A stretch of 29,183 nucleotides of DNA, from contig JAEWYW010000028.1 in NCBI GenBank assembly GCA_023458535.1, positions 1-29,183 of the forward strand, given 5' to 3'. Below are positions 21,954 to 29,183 of this stretch, one piece after another (the stretch's first letter is position 1; each line of letters begins with the position of its first letter). The stretch is from Bacteroidota bacterium. Lineage in GTDB: Bacteria > Bacteroidota > Bacteroidia > Flavobacteriales > Weeksellaceae. The position numbers and the translations under genes are program-made. The notes under the pieces were generated by a model. The model searched no databases, was not told the origin of the DNA, and saw only the letters and a list, made by a program, of their open reading frames with translations.

Positions 21954-23198
21954 ATGCCTATATTTAAACCATTTCGTGGCATTAGACCTCATAAAGAATT
22001 AGAACACATATTCCCTACTCATCCTCTGGATAACTTTTCTGATGAAGAGATCATTGAAAAAGCCAATATAGAGGATACTTATATCAACATGATCAAACCT
22101 TACCTTTTGAGTAAATCTAAGGATGTTGATAGAAATTTAAGAAAAATAAGAACTACTTTCGAGGAACTTTTCGAGGCTAAAAAACTCGTTCAGGACAATT
22201 CTTCGTATTATCTTTACGAGCAAATTTATCCCAATAAGCAAATTTTCAGAGGACTTTTAGGACTTGTGTCTGTTGAAGATTTCTGGGCAGGGAAAATTAA
22301 AAGACACGAAAGTACTATTCCTCAGAAGAAAGAAAAACTGGCGCAGTATCTCAATAAAGTAAATATCCAGGCAGAACCTGTACTCCTCACCTACCCTTCC
22401 AATCCGAAAATTGAGCTCTTAATGAGCCATGAGGAGAAAAGTGTTCCCATTTTTAACCATCAAGATTCTAAAGGTATTAAGCATAAAATCTGGAGAATCG
22501 ACAATCGTTTAAAACTTCAGCAGTTCAAAGAAGTTTTTGATCAGATTGATTCTTTTTACATTGCGGACGGTCACCACCGAATTGGTTCTACTGCACTCAA
22601 TGCCAATTATCAAAAAGAAAAAAACAAAAAACACTCAGGAACAGAGCCTTATAATTTTGTTTACAGTTTTATAGTCTCCAACCAATCTATTAAGATTAAT
22701 GATTATAACAGAATTGTTAAAACTTTAAATAATCTTACACCTGCACAGTTTTTAGATAGACTTAGCGAATATTTCCTGATTACGGAAAAAGGAGAAACGC
22801 CTTATTACCCTTCTCAAAAGTTTCATTTTTCGATGTATTTGGATGGAAAATTCTATTCTTTACATGTAAAACATGAACTACGTGCAGAAGACATCTGTTT
22901 ACACAATCTCGATCATTATTTGTTTGATAAATATATTGTTGAAAAAATATTGGGTATTGAAGATTCAGACAGTTCAGATCAGATCGCATATGTAAAAGGG
23001 AGTTCTTCAGTAGACGGAATCTTAAAAATTAAAGAGAAAGTGGATGCTGGGGAGGGCAAAGCTGGATTCGGTATATTCCCTGTGAGCTTTAATGATATGA
23101 TGAAAATTTCAGATCATAAACTGAGTATGCCTCCAAAATGTACGTTTATTGAACCTAAATTAATTTCAGCATTGATAATGTATGACATGAAATCATAA
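21954..23198 (+). CDS. DUF1015 family protein
   Basis: A 414-residue cytosolic protein of the DUF1015 family ('SerC-associated' in many genomes), biochemical role unknown to me. The start MPIFKPFRGIRPHKE and the central YIADGHHRIGSTALNANYQ with paired histidines are the hallmarks. The C-terminal SFNDMMKISDHKLSMPPKCT is also conserved. The histidine pair looks like a metal or phosphate site, but this is inference. The 4-bp gap to serA means tight co-transcription and points to a role connected with serine metabolism. Confidence 0.9.
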   Translation: MPIFKPFRGIRPHKELEHIFPTHPLDNFSDEEIIEKANIEDTYINMIKPYLLSKSKDVDRNLRKIRTTFEELFEAKKLVQDNSSYYLYEQIYPNKQIFRGLLGLVSVEDFWAGKIKRHESTIPQKKEKLAQYLNKVNIQAEPVLLTYPSNPKIELLMSHEEKSVPIFNHQDSKGIKHKIWRIDNRLKLQQFKEVFDQIDSFYIADGHHRIGSTALNANYQKEKNKKHSGTEPYNFVYSFIVSNQSIKINDYNRIVKTLNNLTPAQFLDRLSEYFLITEKGETPYYPSQKFHFSMYLDGKFYSLHVKHELRAEDICLHNLDHYLFDKYIVEKILGIEDSDSSDQIAYVKGSSSVDGILKIKEKVDAGEGKAGFGIFPVSFNDMMKISDHKLSMPPKCTFIEPKLISALIMYDMKS

Positions 23199-23242
23199 GT
23201 TTTCACTATTTTTATCACACGAAAAGAATTGTCAGATAAAAA

Positions 23243-24643
23243 ATGAAAAAACTCTTTATCATACTTCCACTCTTTTTGAGTGGAATTTTTTTTGCACAGA
23301 AGAAACCCGTTAAAAAATCTTCAACAACAACTATTCAGAAGGTTAATTACCCAGATACTTTTAAGAAAATATCAGACGAAATATTGCTTAACAGCAACGC
23401 TTACGAACATTTAAGAGAGCTTACAAAAGGTATCGGATCTCGTTTTAGCGGAACCTTAGGATATGAAAAAGCAACCACATGGGCCGAAAAAAAATTAAAG
23501 GAAGTAGGTGCAGATGTGGTTTGGAAACAGGATGTAAAGGTACCCATCTGGCAGCGAGGTAATGAGTCTCTACAGATAAAAACCGACAATGGCGGCTGGA
23601 AATCTATTAAAATGCTGGCTTTAGGAAATTCTGAAGGTACGGATGGAAAAGATCTGGTGGCAGAAATTGTTTTGGTAAAAGATTTTCAAGAATTCAGTTC
23701 TCTTCCCATTGATAAAGTGAAAGATAAAATTATATTTTTTAATTTTCCGATGGATCAAACTATTGTTAACACCGCCGATTCCTACCTTTTGGCGGGTAAA
23801 TACAGATGGTCTGCTCCTTCTTTGGTAGGCAAAAGGGGCGCTAAAGCTGTCATCACAAGATCATTAACCTCCGCATTCGATGATATTCCACATACAGGAA
23901 GCATGTATTACGACCCTGAAGATAAAGTAAAAGTACCTGCATTATGCATCGGCGCAAAATCTGCAGACGAACTTGAAAAACTGCTAAAAAAGCAGAAAGT
24001 TCAGGGAAAACTCAATCTTACCTGCGGGGTAAAAGGAGAAACCATTAACCATAATGTGATTGGTGAAATTCCTGGTACTAAAGACGATAAGGTAATTGTG
24101 GTAGGTGCACATCTCGACACCTGGGATATTACAGAAGGTGCGCACGATGACGGTGCAGGTGTTGTGCAATGTTTGGAGGTCATAAGAACTTTTAAAGCTT
24201 TAGGATTAAAAAACAACCATACAATCAGAATTATTTTATACGCCAACGAAGAAAATGGTGTAAAAGGCGGTGAAACCTATGCAGCATATGTAAAAAAGAA
24301 AGCTGAACCTCATATTTTCGCAATTGAATCTGATGCAGGAGGCTTTTCCCCAAGAGGAATTTCTTTGGATATGTATCCGCAGTGGCGACGAAAAATTTTT
24401 GAGTGGAAAAGTTATTTTCTGCCCTATGGGGTCTATGACTTTGATCAAACTTATGCTGGACAGGACATATTACCGCTTAAGAAGCTGGGTATTCCATTGG
24501 CAGAATTGGTTCCGGACACCCAGAGATATTTTGACATTCATCATACATCAGAAGATACTTTTGAGAAGGTAAATAGACGGGAGCTGCTTTTAGGAGCCGT
24601 AACCATGGCACAAATGGTTTTTATGGTAGATAAAAATTGGTAA
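23243..24643 (+). CDS. Secreted M28 family peptidase (first of tandem pair)
   Basis: A 466-residue zinc aminopeptidase-like protein with a signal peptide (M-K-K-L-F-I-I-L-P-L-F-L-S-G-I-F-F-A-Q). The peptidase M28 metal and catalytic residues are present: His290 (GAHLDTWD), Asp302 (AHDDGAG), Glu336-Glu337 (ANEENG), Asp364 (ESDAGG) and His433/434 (FDIHHT). A protease-associated-type insert occupies about residues 125-265. There is no T9SS sorting domain, so a periplasmic location is likely. It starts 44 bp after the DUF1015 gene and is followed one base later by a close paralogue, so both are probably co-transcribed. Confidence 0.92.
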   Translation: MKKLFIILPLFLSGIFFAQKKPVKKSSTTTIQKVNYPDTFKKISDEILLNSNAYEHLRELTKGIGSRFSGTLGYEKATTWAEKKLKEVGADVVWKQDVKVPIWQRGNESLQIKTDNGGWKSIKMLALGNSEGTDGKDLVAEIVLVKDFQEFSSLPIDKVKDKIIFFNFPMDQTIVNTADSYLLAGKYRWSAPSLVGKRGAKAVITRSLTSAFDDIPHTGSMYYDPEDKVKVPALCIGAKSADELEKLLKKQKVQGKLNLTCGVKGETINHNVIGEIPGTKDDKVIVVGAHLDTWDITEGAHDDGAGVVQCLEVIRTFKALGLKNNHTIRIILYANEENGVKGGETYAAYVKKKAEPHIFAIESDAGGFSPRGISLDMYPQWRRKIFEWKSYFLPYGVYDFDQTYAGQDILPLKKLGIPLAELVPDTQRYFDIHHTSEDTFEKVNRRELLLGAVTMAQMVFMVDKNW

Positions 24644-24644
24644 C

Positions 24645-26006
24645 ATGAAAAAACACATACTATTAGGGATATTTCTGATTTCAAACCTTGCATTTTCACA
24701 ATCAAAATCAGATTCAATCCAATTTGAAAAAATTTCAACGGAGATTCTTAATAATGGACAATCTTATCATAACCTCAAAGAGCTCACCAAAAGTATTGGA
24801 CACCGTTTAAGCGGTTCAGCTTCTTATGACAAAGCCGTTGAATGGGCACAAAAGCAGCTCAAAGAAGCAGGTGCCGAAAAGGTTTGGCTTCAAGAAGTAA
24901 TGGTTCCCGTCTGGGAAAGAGGCAAAGAATCTCTGAATATTAAAACACAAAACGGACAGTGGAAAAACATCAAAATGCTTTCTCTGGGAAATTCCGAAGG
25001 TACAAAAGGTAAAGATGTCGTAGGAGAAATTATTATGGTAAATTCTTTTGAAGACTACGATAAACTCAGTCCTGAACAGGTTAAAAATAAAATTGTTTTT
25101 TTCAACTATCCTTTTCAACAAAGATTTGTAAAAACTTTTCACGCTTATGGCGATGCGGCAGGTTACAGGGTTCAGGCCGCTTCTTTAACTGCTAAAAAGG
25201 GAGGGAAATTTGCAATCATTCGCTCTATATCATCTGCTTTCGATGATGTTCCACATACGGGAGTAATGAGATACGACACTTCTTACGAAAAGGTGCCAGC
25301 AGTAGCCATTGGCACCTCCACAGCTGACGAACTCGCTAAGCTGCTTCAAAACCAAAAAATAGAAGCCAAACTGAATTCTAACTGCGGTATGAAGGTCGAA
25401 AAACTATCATATTCTGTGATTGGAGAAATTAAGGGTAAAAAAGATAACAGCGTAATTGTTGTTGGTGGACATTTGGATTCTTGGGATGTTGGTGAAGGCG
25501 CTCATGATGATGGTGCAGGTATTGTGCAGAGTATTGAGGTGCTGAGAACGTTTAAAAAATTAAATATTGTAAATAACCACACCATACGTGTTGTTTGTTT
25601 TGCGAACGAAGAAAATGGAGCCAAAGGCGGCGCTAAATATGCTGAAGAAGCCAAAAGAAATAATGAAAAACATATTTTTGCGATTGAATCTGATGCTGGA
25701 GGCTTTTCTCCAAGGGGCATTTCAATGGAAATGGATGCGCAAAAAATTCAGCAGATTGAAACTTGGAAAAAATTATTCTTTCCCTATGGTGTTTATGACT
25801 TTACGGAAAGAGGTTCTGGTGTAGATGTAAGACCTCTCCATACCTTACTTGGAGTTCCAACAGCTGAACTACTACCCGATCCACAACGCTATTTCGATAT
25901 TCACCACACCGAAGAGGATACTTTTGAAAAGGTTAATCGCCGTGAATTGCTAATGGGCAGCACCGTGATGACACAACTGATTTATATGATTGATCAAAAC
26001 TGGTAA
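24645..26006 (+). CDS. Secreted M28 family peptidase (second of tandem pair)
   Basis: A 453-residue paralogue of the preceding gene, starting one base after its stop. It has a signal peptide (M-K-K-H-I-L-L-G-I-F-L-I-S-N-L-A-F-S). The metal and catalytic residues are conserved: His276 (GGHLDSWD), Asp288 (AHDDGAG), Glu322-Glu323 (ANEENG), Asp350 (ESDAGG) and His420 (FDIHHT). The two proteins align over nearly their full length, including the closing F-E-K-V-N-R-R-E-L-L. They differ most in the substrate-side loop around residues 380-400. Tandem duplication with specialisation of peptide preference is the simplest reading. Confidence 0.92.
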   Translation: MKKHILLGIFLISNLAFSQSKSDSIQFEKISTEILNNGQSYHNLKELTKSIGHRLSGSASYDKAVEWAQKQLKEAGAEKVWLQEVMVPVWERGKESLNIKTQNGQWKNIKMLSLGNSEGTKGKDVVGEIIMVNSFEDYDKLSPEQVKNKIVFFNYPFQQRFVKTFHAYGDAAGYRVQAASLTAKKGGKFAIIRSISSAFDDVPHTGVMRYDTSYEKVPAVAIGTSTADELAKLLQNQKIEAKLNSNCGMKVEKLSYSVIGEIKGKKDNSVIVVGGHLDSWDVGEGAHDDGAGIVQSIEVLRTFKKLNIVNNHTIRVVCFANEENGAKGGAKYAEEAKRNNEKHIFAIESDAGGFSPRGISMEMDAQKIQQIETWKKLFFPYGVYDFTERGSGVDVRPLHTLLGVPTAELLPDPQRYFDIHHTEEDTFEKVNRRELLMGSTVMTQLIYMIDQNW

Positions 26007-26047
26007 TTAGTTTTAATAACAAATCATTATTAATATAAATGGTTCAC

Positions 26048-26077
26048 AAAAAAACCGCAGAACTTCTGCGGTTTTTT
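26048..26077. terminator. Bidirectional terminator between the M28 gene and nrdA
   Basis: CCGCAG (26055-26060), loop AACTT, CTGCGG (26066-26071), flanked by A- and T-runs of seven and six. It serves the plus-strand peptidase pair and the convergent nrdA gene. Confidence 0.88.
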
Positions 26078-26094
26078 ATTTTTATAAACATTTC

Positions 26095-27753
26095 TTATGC
26101 TTCACACGAAGAGCAGCTTACAAAGTTTACCATGAGTTCTTTGGAAACTGACGAACTTCTTTGATAATACAATGTTTTTACGCCTTTTTTCCAAGCTTCG
26201 ATGTATAAATAATTCACATCTTTTACAGGCATTGTTGATGGAATTTGAAGATTCAACGACTGTGCCTGATCGATGTATTGCTGTCTCTGTGCCGCTTGAG
26301 AAATAATTTCCATTGGAGAAATTTCTCTAAAGGTTTTGAACACCGCTTTCTCATCTTCTGTAAGTTCTGTCATGTGTTGTACAGAACCGTGATTCAGCAT
26401 GATGGTACGCCAAGTTTCTTCGTTGTCAAGGCCTTTTTCCTGCAGTAATTTTGCTAAATACTTGTTCTTACGCATGAAGTTTCCTTTCGCTAAACCTGCT
26501 TTGTAGTAGTTGGAAGCAAAAGGCTCAATACCAGGTGAAGTCTGACCTAAAATTGCCGAACTTGACGTCGTAGGAGCAATCGCCATTAGCGTTGTGTTGC
26601 GTAATCCGTAACCTTTCAACATTTCGGGCTCGCCGTAGATGTTTGCTAATTCTTTAGAAGCCTGTTCTGCCTGCTCTTTAATATGTCTGAAAGCTCGTGC
26701 ATTAAATTGCGTAGCTTGGAAACTTTCAAAAGGAATCATGTTTTTCTGTAGGTACGAATGATATCCTAACGCCCCTAAACCTAAAGCTCTGTGACGAATT
26801 GCAAAGTTTCGGGCACCTTGCAGATAGTAATTGCCTTCTGTTTTTTCGATAAATTCAGAAAGAACCGCATCTAAGAAATACACCGCTAATTTTACAGCAT
26901 TGGTGTCTTTCCATTCATCAAATAATTCTAAATTCATAGAAGAAAGGCAGCAAATAAACGATTCCTCTCTCGTCGAAGGCAACATAATTTCAGAACACAG
27001 GTTACTCGCATTTACGGTAAGCCCGTGATCTTTATACACCTGAGGCTTATTTCTATTCACATTATCGGTGAAGAAAATATACGGTAACCCTTTCTGCTGA
27101 CGGCTTTCTAAAACGCGAGCCCAAACTTTACGTTTTTCCATATCGCCATCTATCATATCTTGCATCCAATAATCTGGAACGCAAACTCCCGTAAACAGGT
27201 TCTGGATTGGACTTCCGATATCTTTGATGGATAAAAACTCTTCAATATCACCGTGATCAATATCCAGGTACGCTGCAAAGGCACCTCTACGAACGCCACC
27301 TTGTGAAACAACATCCATGGACGTGTCGAAAAGTTTCATGAACGACACCGCTCCTGATGATTTTCCGTTGTCGGTAACGGCTGTTCCTCTGTTTCTCAAT
27401 TCTCCAAAATAGCCTGAAGTTCCGCCACCAATTTTGGTTTGCATAATCACTTCGCCCATTTTGTGGGTAATCCCTTCGATACTGTCTGGAATGTGAACGT
27501 TGAAACACGAGATTGGAAGACCTCTCTGTGTTCCCATATTCGCCCAAACGGGTGATGAGAATGAAATCCAACCTTTTACAATCATTTCTTTAAAAGCAGG
27601 CTGAAGTTCGGGTTTATATAATCTTTTTGCTGCAGCAGAGGTAATTCTATCGATCGCACCTTCTACGGTTTCACCTTTCAGTAAATATCCTCTGTTAAGC
27701 ATTTGCTCAGACTCTTCATTGAGCCACCAGATGTCTGTATTTTGTTCTTCCAT
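26095..27753 (-). CDS. nrdA: Class I ribonucleotide reductase, alpha (large) subunit
   Basis: A 552-residue catalytic subunit that reduces ribonucleoside diphosphates to deoxyribonucleotides. Cys83 (PISCFNV) and Cys268 or Cys269 (FICCLSSMN) form the reducible pair; Asn251, Cys253 and Glu255 (NASNLCSEI) are the radical site; Tyr529-Tyr530 (TLYYQRSS) pass the radical from the beta subunit. Cys547 and Cys550 in the C-terminal CSSCEA reload the active site. The protein begins close to the catalytic core and has no N-terminal ATP-cone, so the usual dATP off-switch is missing from this subunit. It is downstream of nrdB on the same strand after a 189-bp gap that holds repeats. Confidence 0.96.
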   Translation of the reverse strand: MEEQNTDIWWLNEESEQMLNRGYLLKGETVEGAIDRITSAAAKRLYKPELQPAFKEMIVKGWISFSSPVWANMGTQRGLPISCFNVHIPDSIEGITHKMGEVIMQTKIGGGTSGYFGELRNRGTAVTDNGKSSGAVSFMKLFDTSMDVVSQGGVRRGAFAAYLDIDHGDIEEFLSIKDIGSPIQNLFTGVCVPDYWMQDMIDGDMEKRKVWARVLESRQQKGLPYIFFTDNVNRNKPQVYKDHGLTVNASNLCSEIMLPSTREESFICCLSSMNLELFDEWKDTNAVKLAVYFLDAVLSEFIEKTEGNYYLQGARNFAIRHRALGLGALGYHSYLQKNMIPFESFQATQFNARAFRHIKEQAEQASKELANIYGEPEMLKGYGLRNTTLMAIAPTTSSSAILGQTSPGIEPFASNYYKAGLAKGNFMRKNKYLAKLLQEKGLDNEETWRTIMLNHGSVQHMTELTEDEKAVFKTFREISPMEIISQAAQRQQYIDQAQSLNLQIPSTMPVKDVNYLYIEAWKKGVKTLYYQRSSSVSKELMVNFVSCSSCEA

Positions 27754-27762
27754 TTTTTTTGT

Positions 27763-27794
27763 TTAGAGGTTAGAAATTAGAGATTAGAAGTTAG
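27763..27794. repeat. Heptamer tandem repeat TTAGARR
   Basis: Four tandem copies of a 7-bp unit (TTAGAGG, TTAGAAA, TTAGAGA, TTAGAAG) plus a partial TTAG, located 10 bases upstream of the nrdA start in the nrdB-nrdA gap. The function is not known. Confidence 0.75.
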
Positions 27795-27850
27795 TTTCTT
27801 GGCTCTAATACTATTCTTTTTTTATTGCTCTTTCCGAGAAGTTTTTTTTT

Positions 27851-27877
27851 GAGATGTTGCGACAAGCTCAGCATGAC
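27851..27877. repeat. Dispersed-type intergenic repeat
   Basis: A 27-bp element that reads, on the minus strand, GTCATGCTGAGCTTGTCGC followed by AACATCTC. From memory, variants of the GTCATnCTGAGCnnnnCG...ATCTC motif are scattered between genes in many Bacteroidota genomes. It is followed at 27901-27916 by two copies of CGCTCGC two bases apart. This GC-rich patch stands out from the surroundings. Confidence 0.5.
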
Positions 27878-27942
27878 ATTGCTCTTACTTTCCGTTTTGA
27901 CGCTCGCTTCGCTCGCGCCTCTCTTTTTGCAGAATTTAAAAT

Positions 27943-28917
27943 TTAGAAAAGATCGTTAGCCGTAATACTCTTATCGTGTTTTGTATAATCTACAGGGCGT
28001 TTTGCAAAGAAATCATCCAAAGAATTTGCAAAAACTTCTTCTTCAAACCAAACCATTGGACGGTATTGTTCCGGAGAAACGTTGTATCTTGTTACCATAT
28101 TAATTTTCTTTAATGAATCATCAACACGGTATTTCATAAAATTTAATAGATCTTCTTTTGAAAAATTATCCAGTTCACCCAATTCGAAAATCCAATCTAA
28201 GATTTCGGCTTCCAATTCGATGGATTGATCCACTAAAGTATAAATATCTTCAATATCCGAATCCGTTAATAAGTTGGGTTGTTCCTCACGAATTTTGTTG
28301 ATTAAATAGATACCCGCATTGGCGTGAATTTGCTCATCAACAGACGTCCAGGCGATAATGTTGGAAACATTTTTCATGAAACCTTTGAAACGCGTAAACG
28401 ACAAAATAATCGCAAACTGAGAGAAAAGAGATACGTTTTCAATTAAGATAGAGAATAGCAGCAAAGAGGAAACATATTCCTTTGGCGTGGTAGAATTGGC
28501 GTGTTTCAAAACATTGGTTAAGAAATCAATTCTCTTTTTGATGGCTGGAATTTCGATAACGTGGTTGAACTCTTCGTTATAACCCAACACTTCCAACAAT
28601 CGGGAATACGCCTCAGAATGACGGAATTCGCATTCCGCAAAAGTTGCTCCCAAACCATTAAGTTCTGGCTTTGGAAGGTGGTTGTACAAATTTCCCCAAA
28701 ATGTTTTTACAGAAACTTCGATTTGAGCAATAGCTAACAAGGCATTTTTTACCGCATGCTTTTCGTGTGGCTCCAACTGAGAATGGAAATCCTGAACATC
28801 AGCTGTAAAATCAACCTCGGAATGTACCCAAAACGATTTGTTGATTGCTTCTACAAACTGTAAAACTTCTGGATATTCAAATGGCTTGTAACTTACTCTC
28901 TTATCAAAAATTCCCAT
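27943..28917 (-). CDS. nrdB: Class I ribonucleotide reductase, beta (radical) subunit
   Basis: A 324-residue ferritin-like subunit that generates the radical used by NrdA. The dimetal ligands can be placed at Glu67 (QIEVSVK), Glu97 and His100 (CEFRHSEAY), Glu160 (ILIENVS), and Glu195 and His198 (VDEQIHAN). Tyr104 is at the radical position, so a tyrosyl radical is expected, unlike class Ic proteins that have Phe there. The first ligand appears to be Glu where the E. coli protein has Asp. No ATP-cone is fused to it. It is the first gene of nrdB-nrdA, with a TATTTTTG promoter element 137 bases upstream. Confidence 0.96.
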   Translation of the reverse strand: MGIFDKRVSYKPFEYPEVLQFVEAINKSFWVHSEVDFTADVQDFHSQLEPHEKHAVKNALLAIAQIEVSVKTFWGNLYNHLPKPELNGLGATFAECEFRHSEAYSRLLEVLGYNEEFNHVIEIPAIKKRIDFLTNVLKHANSTTPKEYVSSLLLFSILIENVSLFSQFAIILSFTRFKGFMKNVSNIIAWTSVDEQIHANAGIYLINKIREEQPNLLTDSDIEDIYTLVDQSIELEAEILDWIFELGELDNFSKEDLLNFMKYRVDDSLKKINMVTRYNVSPEQYRPMVWFEEEVFANSLDDFFAKRPVDYTKHDKSITANDLF

Positions 28918-29053
28918 AATTTCTTTACTATATTTTGTGTTATTAATCTCTAAATTTTAAATATTCCAACACTTTAATCATATGAAAAACAAATACTTAT
29001 ATTTACTAGAACAGCAAAAAAAATATTCTCCTTTTTTCTCTGAATGTGAAAAA

Positions 29054-29061
29054 CAAAAATA
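29054..29061 (-). promoter_or_regulatory. -7 element for nrdB
   Basis: TATTTTTG on the minus strand matches TAnnTTTG, 136 bases before the nrdB ATG. It is the best promoter candidate in the 266-bp region 28918-29183, which contains no convincing gene. Confidence 0.4.
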
Positions 29062-29122
29062 GAGAATCATTGTCTAAATAAAAAGTTTGAATTAGTAATT
29101 GTCTGGCGGATAAGGTTAAAAG

Positions 29123-29131
29123 TTATCCACA
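29123..29131 (+). promoter_or_regulatory. DnaA-box sequence upstream of nrdB
   Basis: TTATCCACA is a perfect match to the DnaA-box consensus TTATnCACA. A second, inverted near-match, TGTGTATAT (29146-29154, one mismatch to TGTGnATAA), lies 14 bases further. They sit about 60-90 bp upstream of the putative nrdB promoter element. Confidence 0.5.
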
Positions 29132-29134
29132 TTC

Positions 29135-29150
29135 GCACAGAATGCTGTGT
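29135..29150. promoter_or_regulatory. 16-bp palindrome upstream of nrdB
   Basis: GCACAG-AATG-CTGTGT contains the arms CACAG and CTGTG. The length and outer CAC/GTG bases recall NrdR boxes (ACAC-N8-GTGT type), but the centre differs, so the assignment is tentative. Confidence 0.3.
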
Positions 29151-29183
29151 ATATAGGTATTAGCATTTTTTTACTGTGATGCA

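Noticed and set aside
27763..27916. CRISPR-like array in the nrdB-nrdA gap
   Set aside because: The repeats are 7 bp and directly tandem, without spacers, and no cas gene is present.
28982..29062. 26-codon reading frame upstream of nrdB (plus strand, ATG to TAG)
   Set aside because: Very short, low-complexity Lys/Gln/Tyr composition, no recognisable features, and it overlaps the proposed nrdB promoter element.

Overview
The window is chromosomal DNA from a member of the Bacteroidota, most likely a flavobacterium of the Chryseobacterium/Weeksellaceae type. The DNA is AT-rich. Start codons mostly follow A/T-rich leaders without Shine-Dalgarno sequences. Several intergenic regions carry the Bacteroidota promoter element TAnnTTTG. 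One secreted protease ends in a type IX secretion (T9SS) sorting domain. No tRNA, rRNA, CRISPR array, transposase or phage gene was found.

Region 1 (1-6574, all on the minus strand) is an island of small soluble and membrane proteins of the kind often linked to small-molecule handling: two SRPBCC/AHSA1 proteins, two DinB-fold proteins, two VOC (PhnB-like) proteins, a SnoaL-like protein, a RibD/DHFR-like reductase, a DoxX protein and an alpha/beta hydrolase. A Crp/Fnr-family regulator sits at its upstream end. The genes form three transcription units (5831 to 2759, 2675 to 2127, 2032 to 149). Each begins with the same arrangement: a dyad TTGyC-N4-GrCAA followed, after exactly 22 bp, by a TAnnTTTG box. 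This looks like an undescribed local regulon of the adjacent Crp/Fnr protein, with the dyad near -41. In two cases the operator-like dyad is also the terminator hairpin of the preceding unit.

Region 2 (6654-10760) holds a DUF763 protein whose last five residues, QLSLF, match the bacterial sliding-clamp binding motif, then a monomeric NADP-dependent isocitrate dehydrogenase (plus strand) and a small DUF6157-like protein. Region 3 (10837-14347, minus) is an ECF sigma factor, an overlapping membrane protein (possible anti-sigma factor) and a secreted M4 metallopeptidase. The sigma gene and the peptidase gene share an upstream element, GTAAC-N15/16-CTACTAAC, which suggests a sigma-specific promoter. 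Region 4 (14611-18336) has katG and a divergent lipid A deacylase-like outer-membrane protein that appears to start with TTG.

Region 5 (18359-26006) has a LuxC-like acyl-CoA reductase divergent from a 4Fe-4S ferredoxin, then serC-serA-DUF1015 (serine biosynthesis) and two tandem secreted M28 peptidases. Region 6 (26095-29183, minus) is the class I ribonucleotide reductase pair nrdB-nrdA. The gap between the two genes carries a heptamer repeat and a dispersed-type intergenic repeat. Upstream of nrdB lies a perfect DnaA-box sequence next to a 16-bp palindrome.
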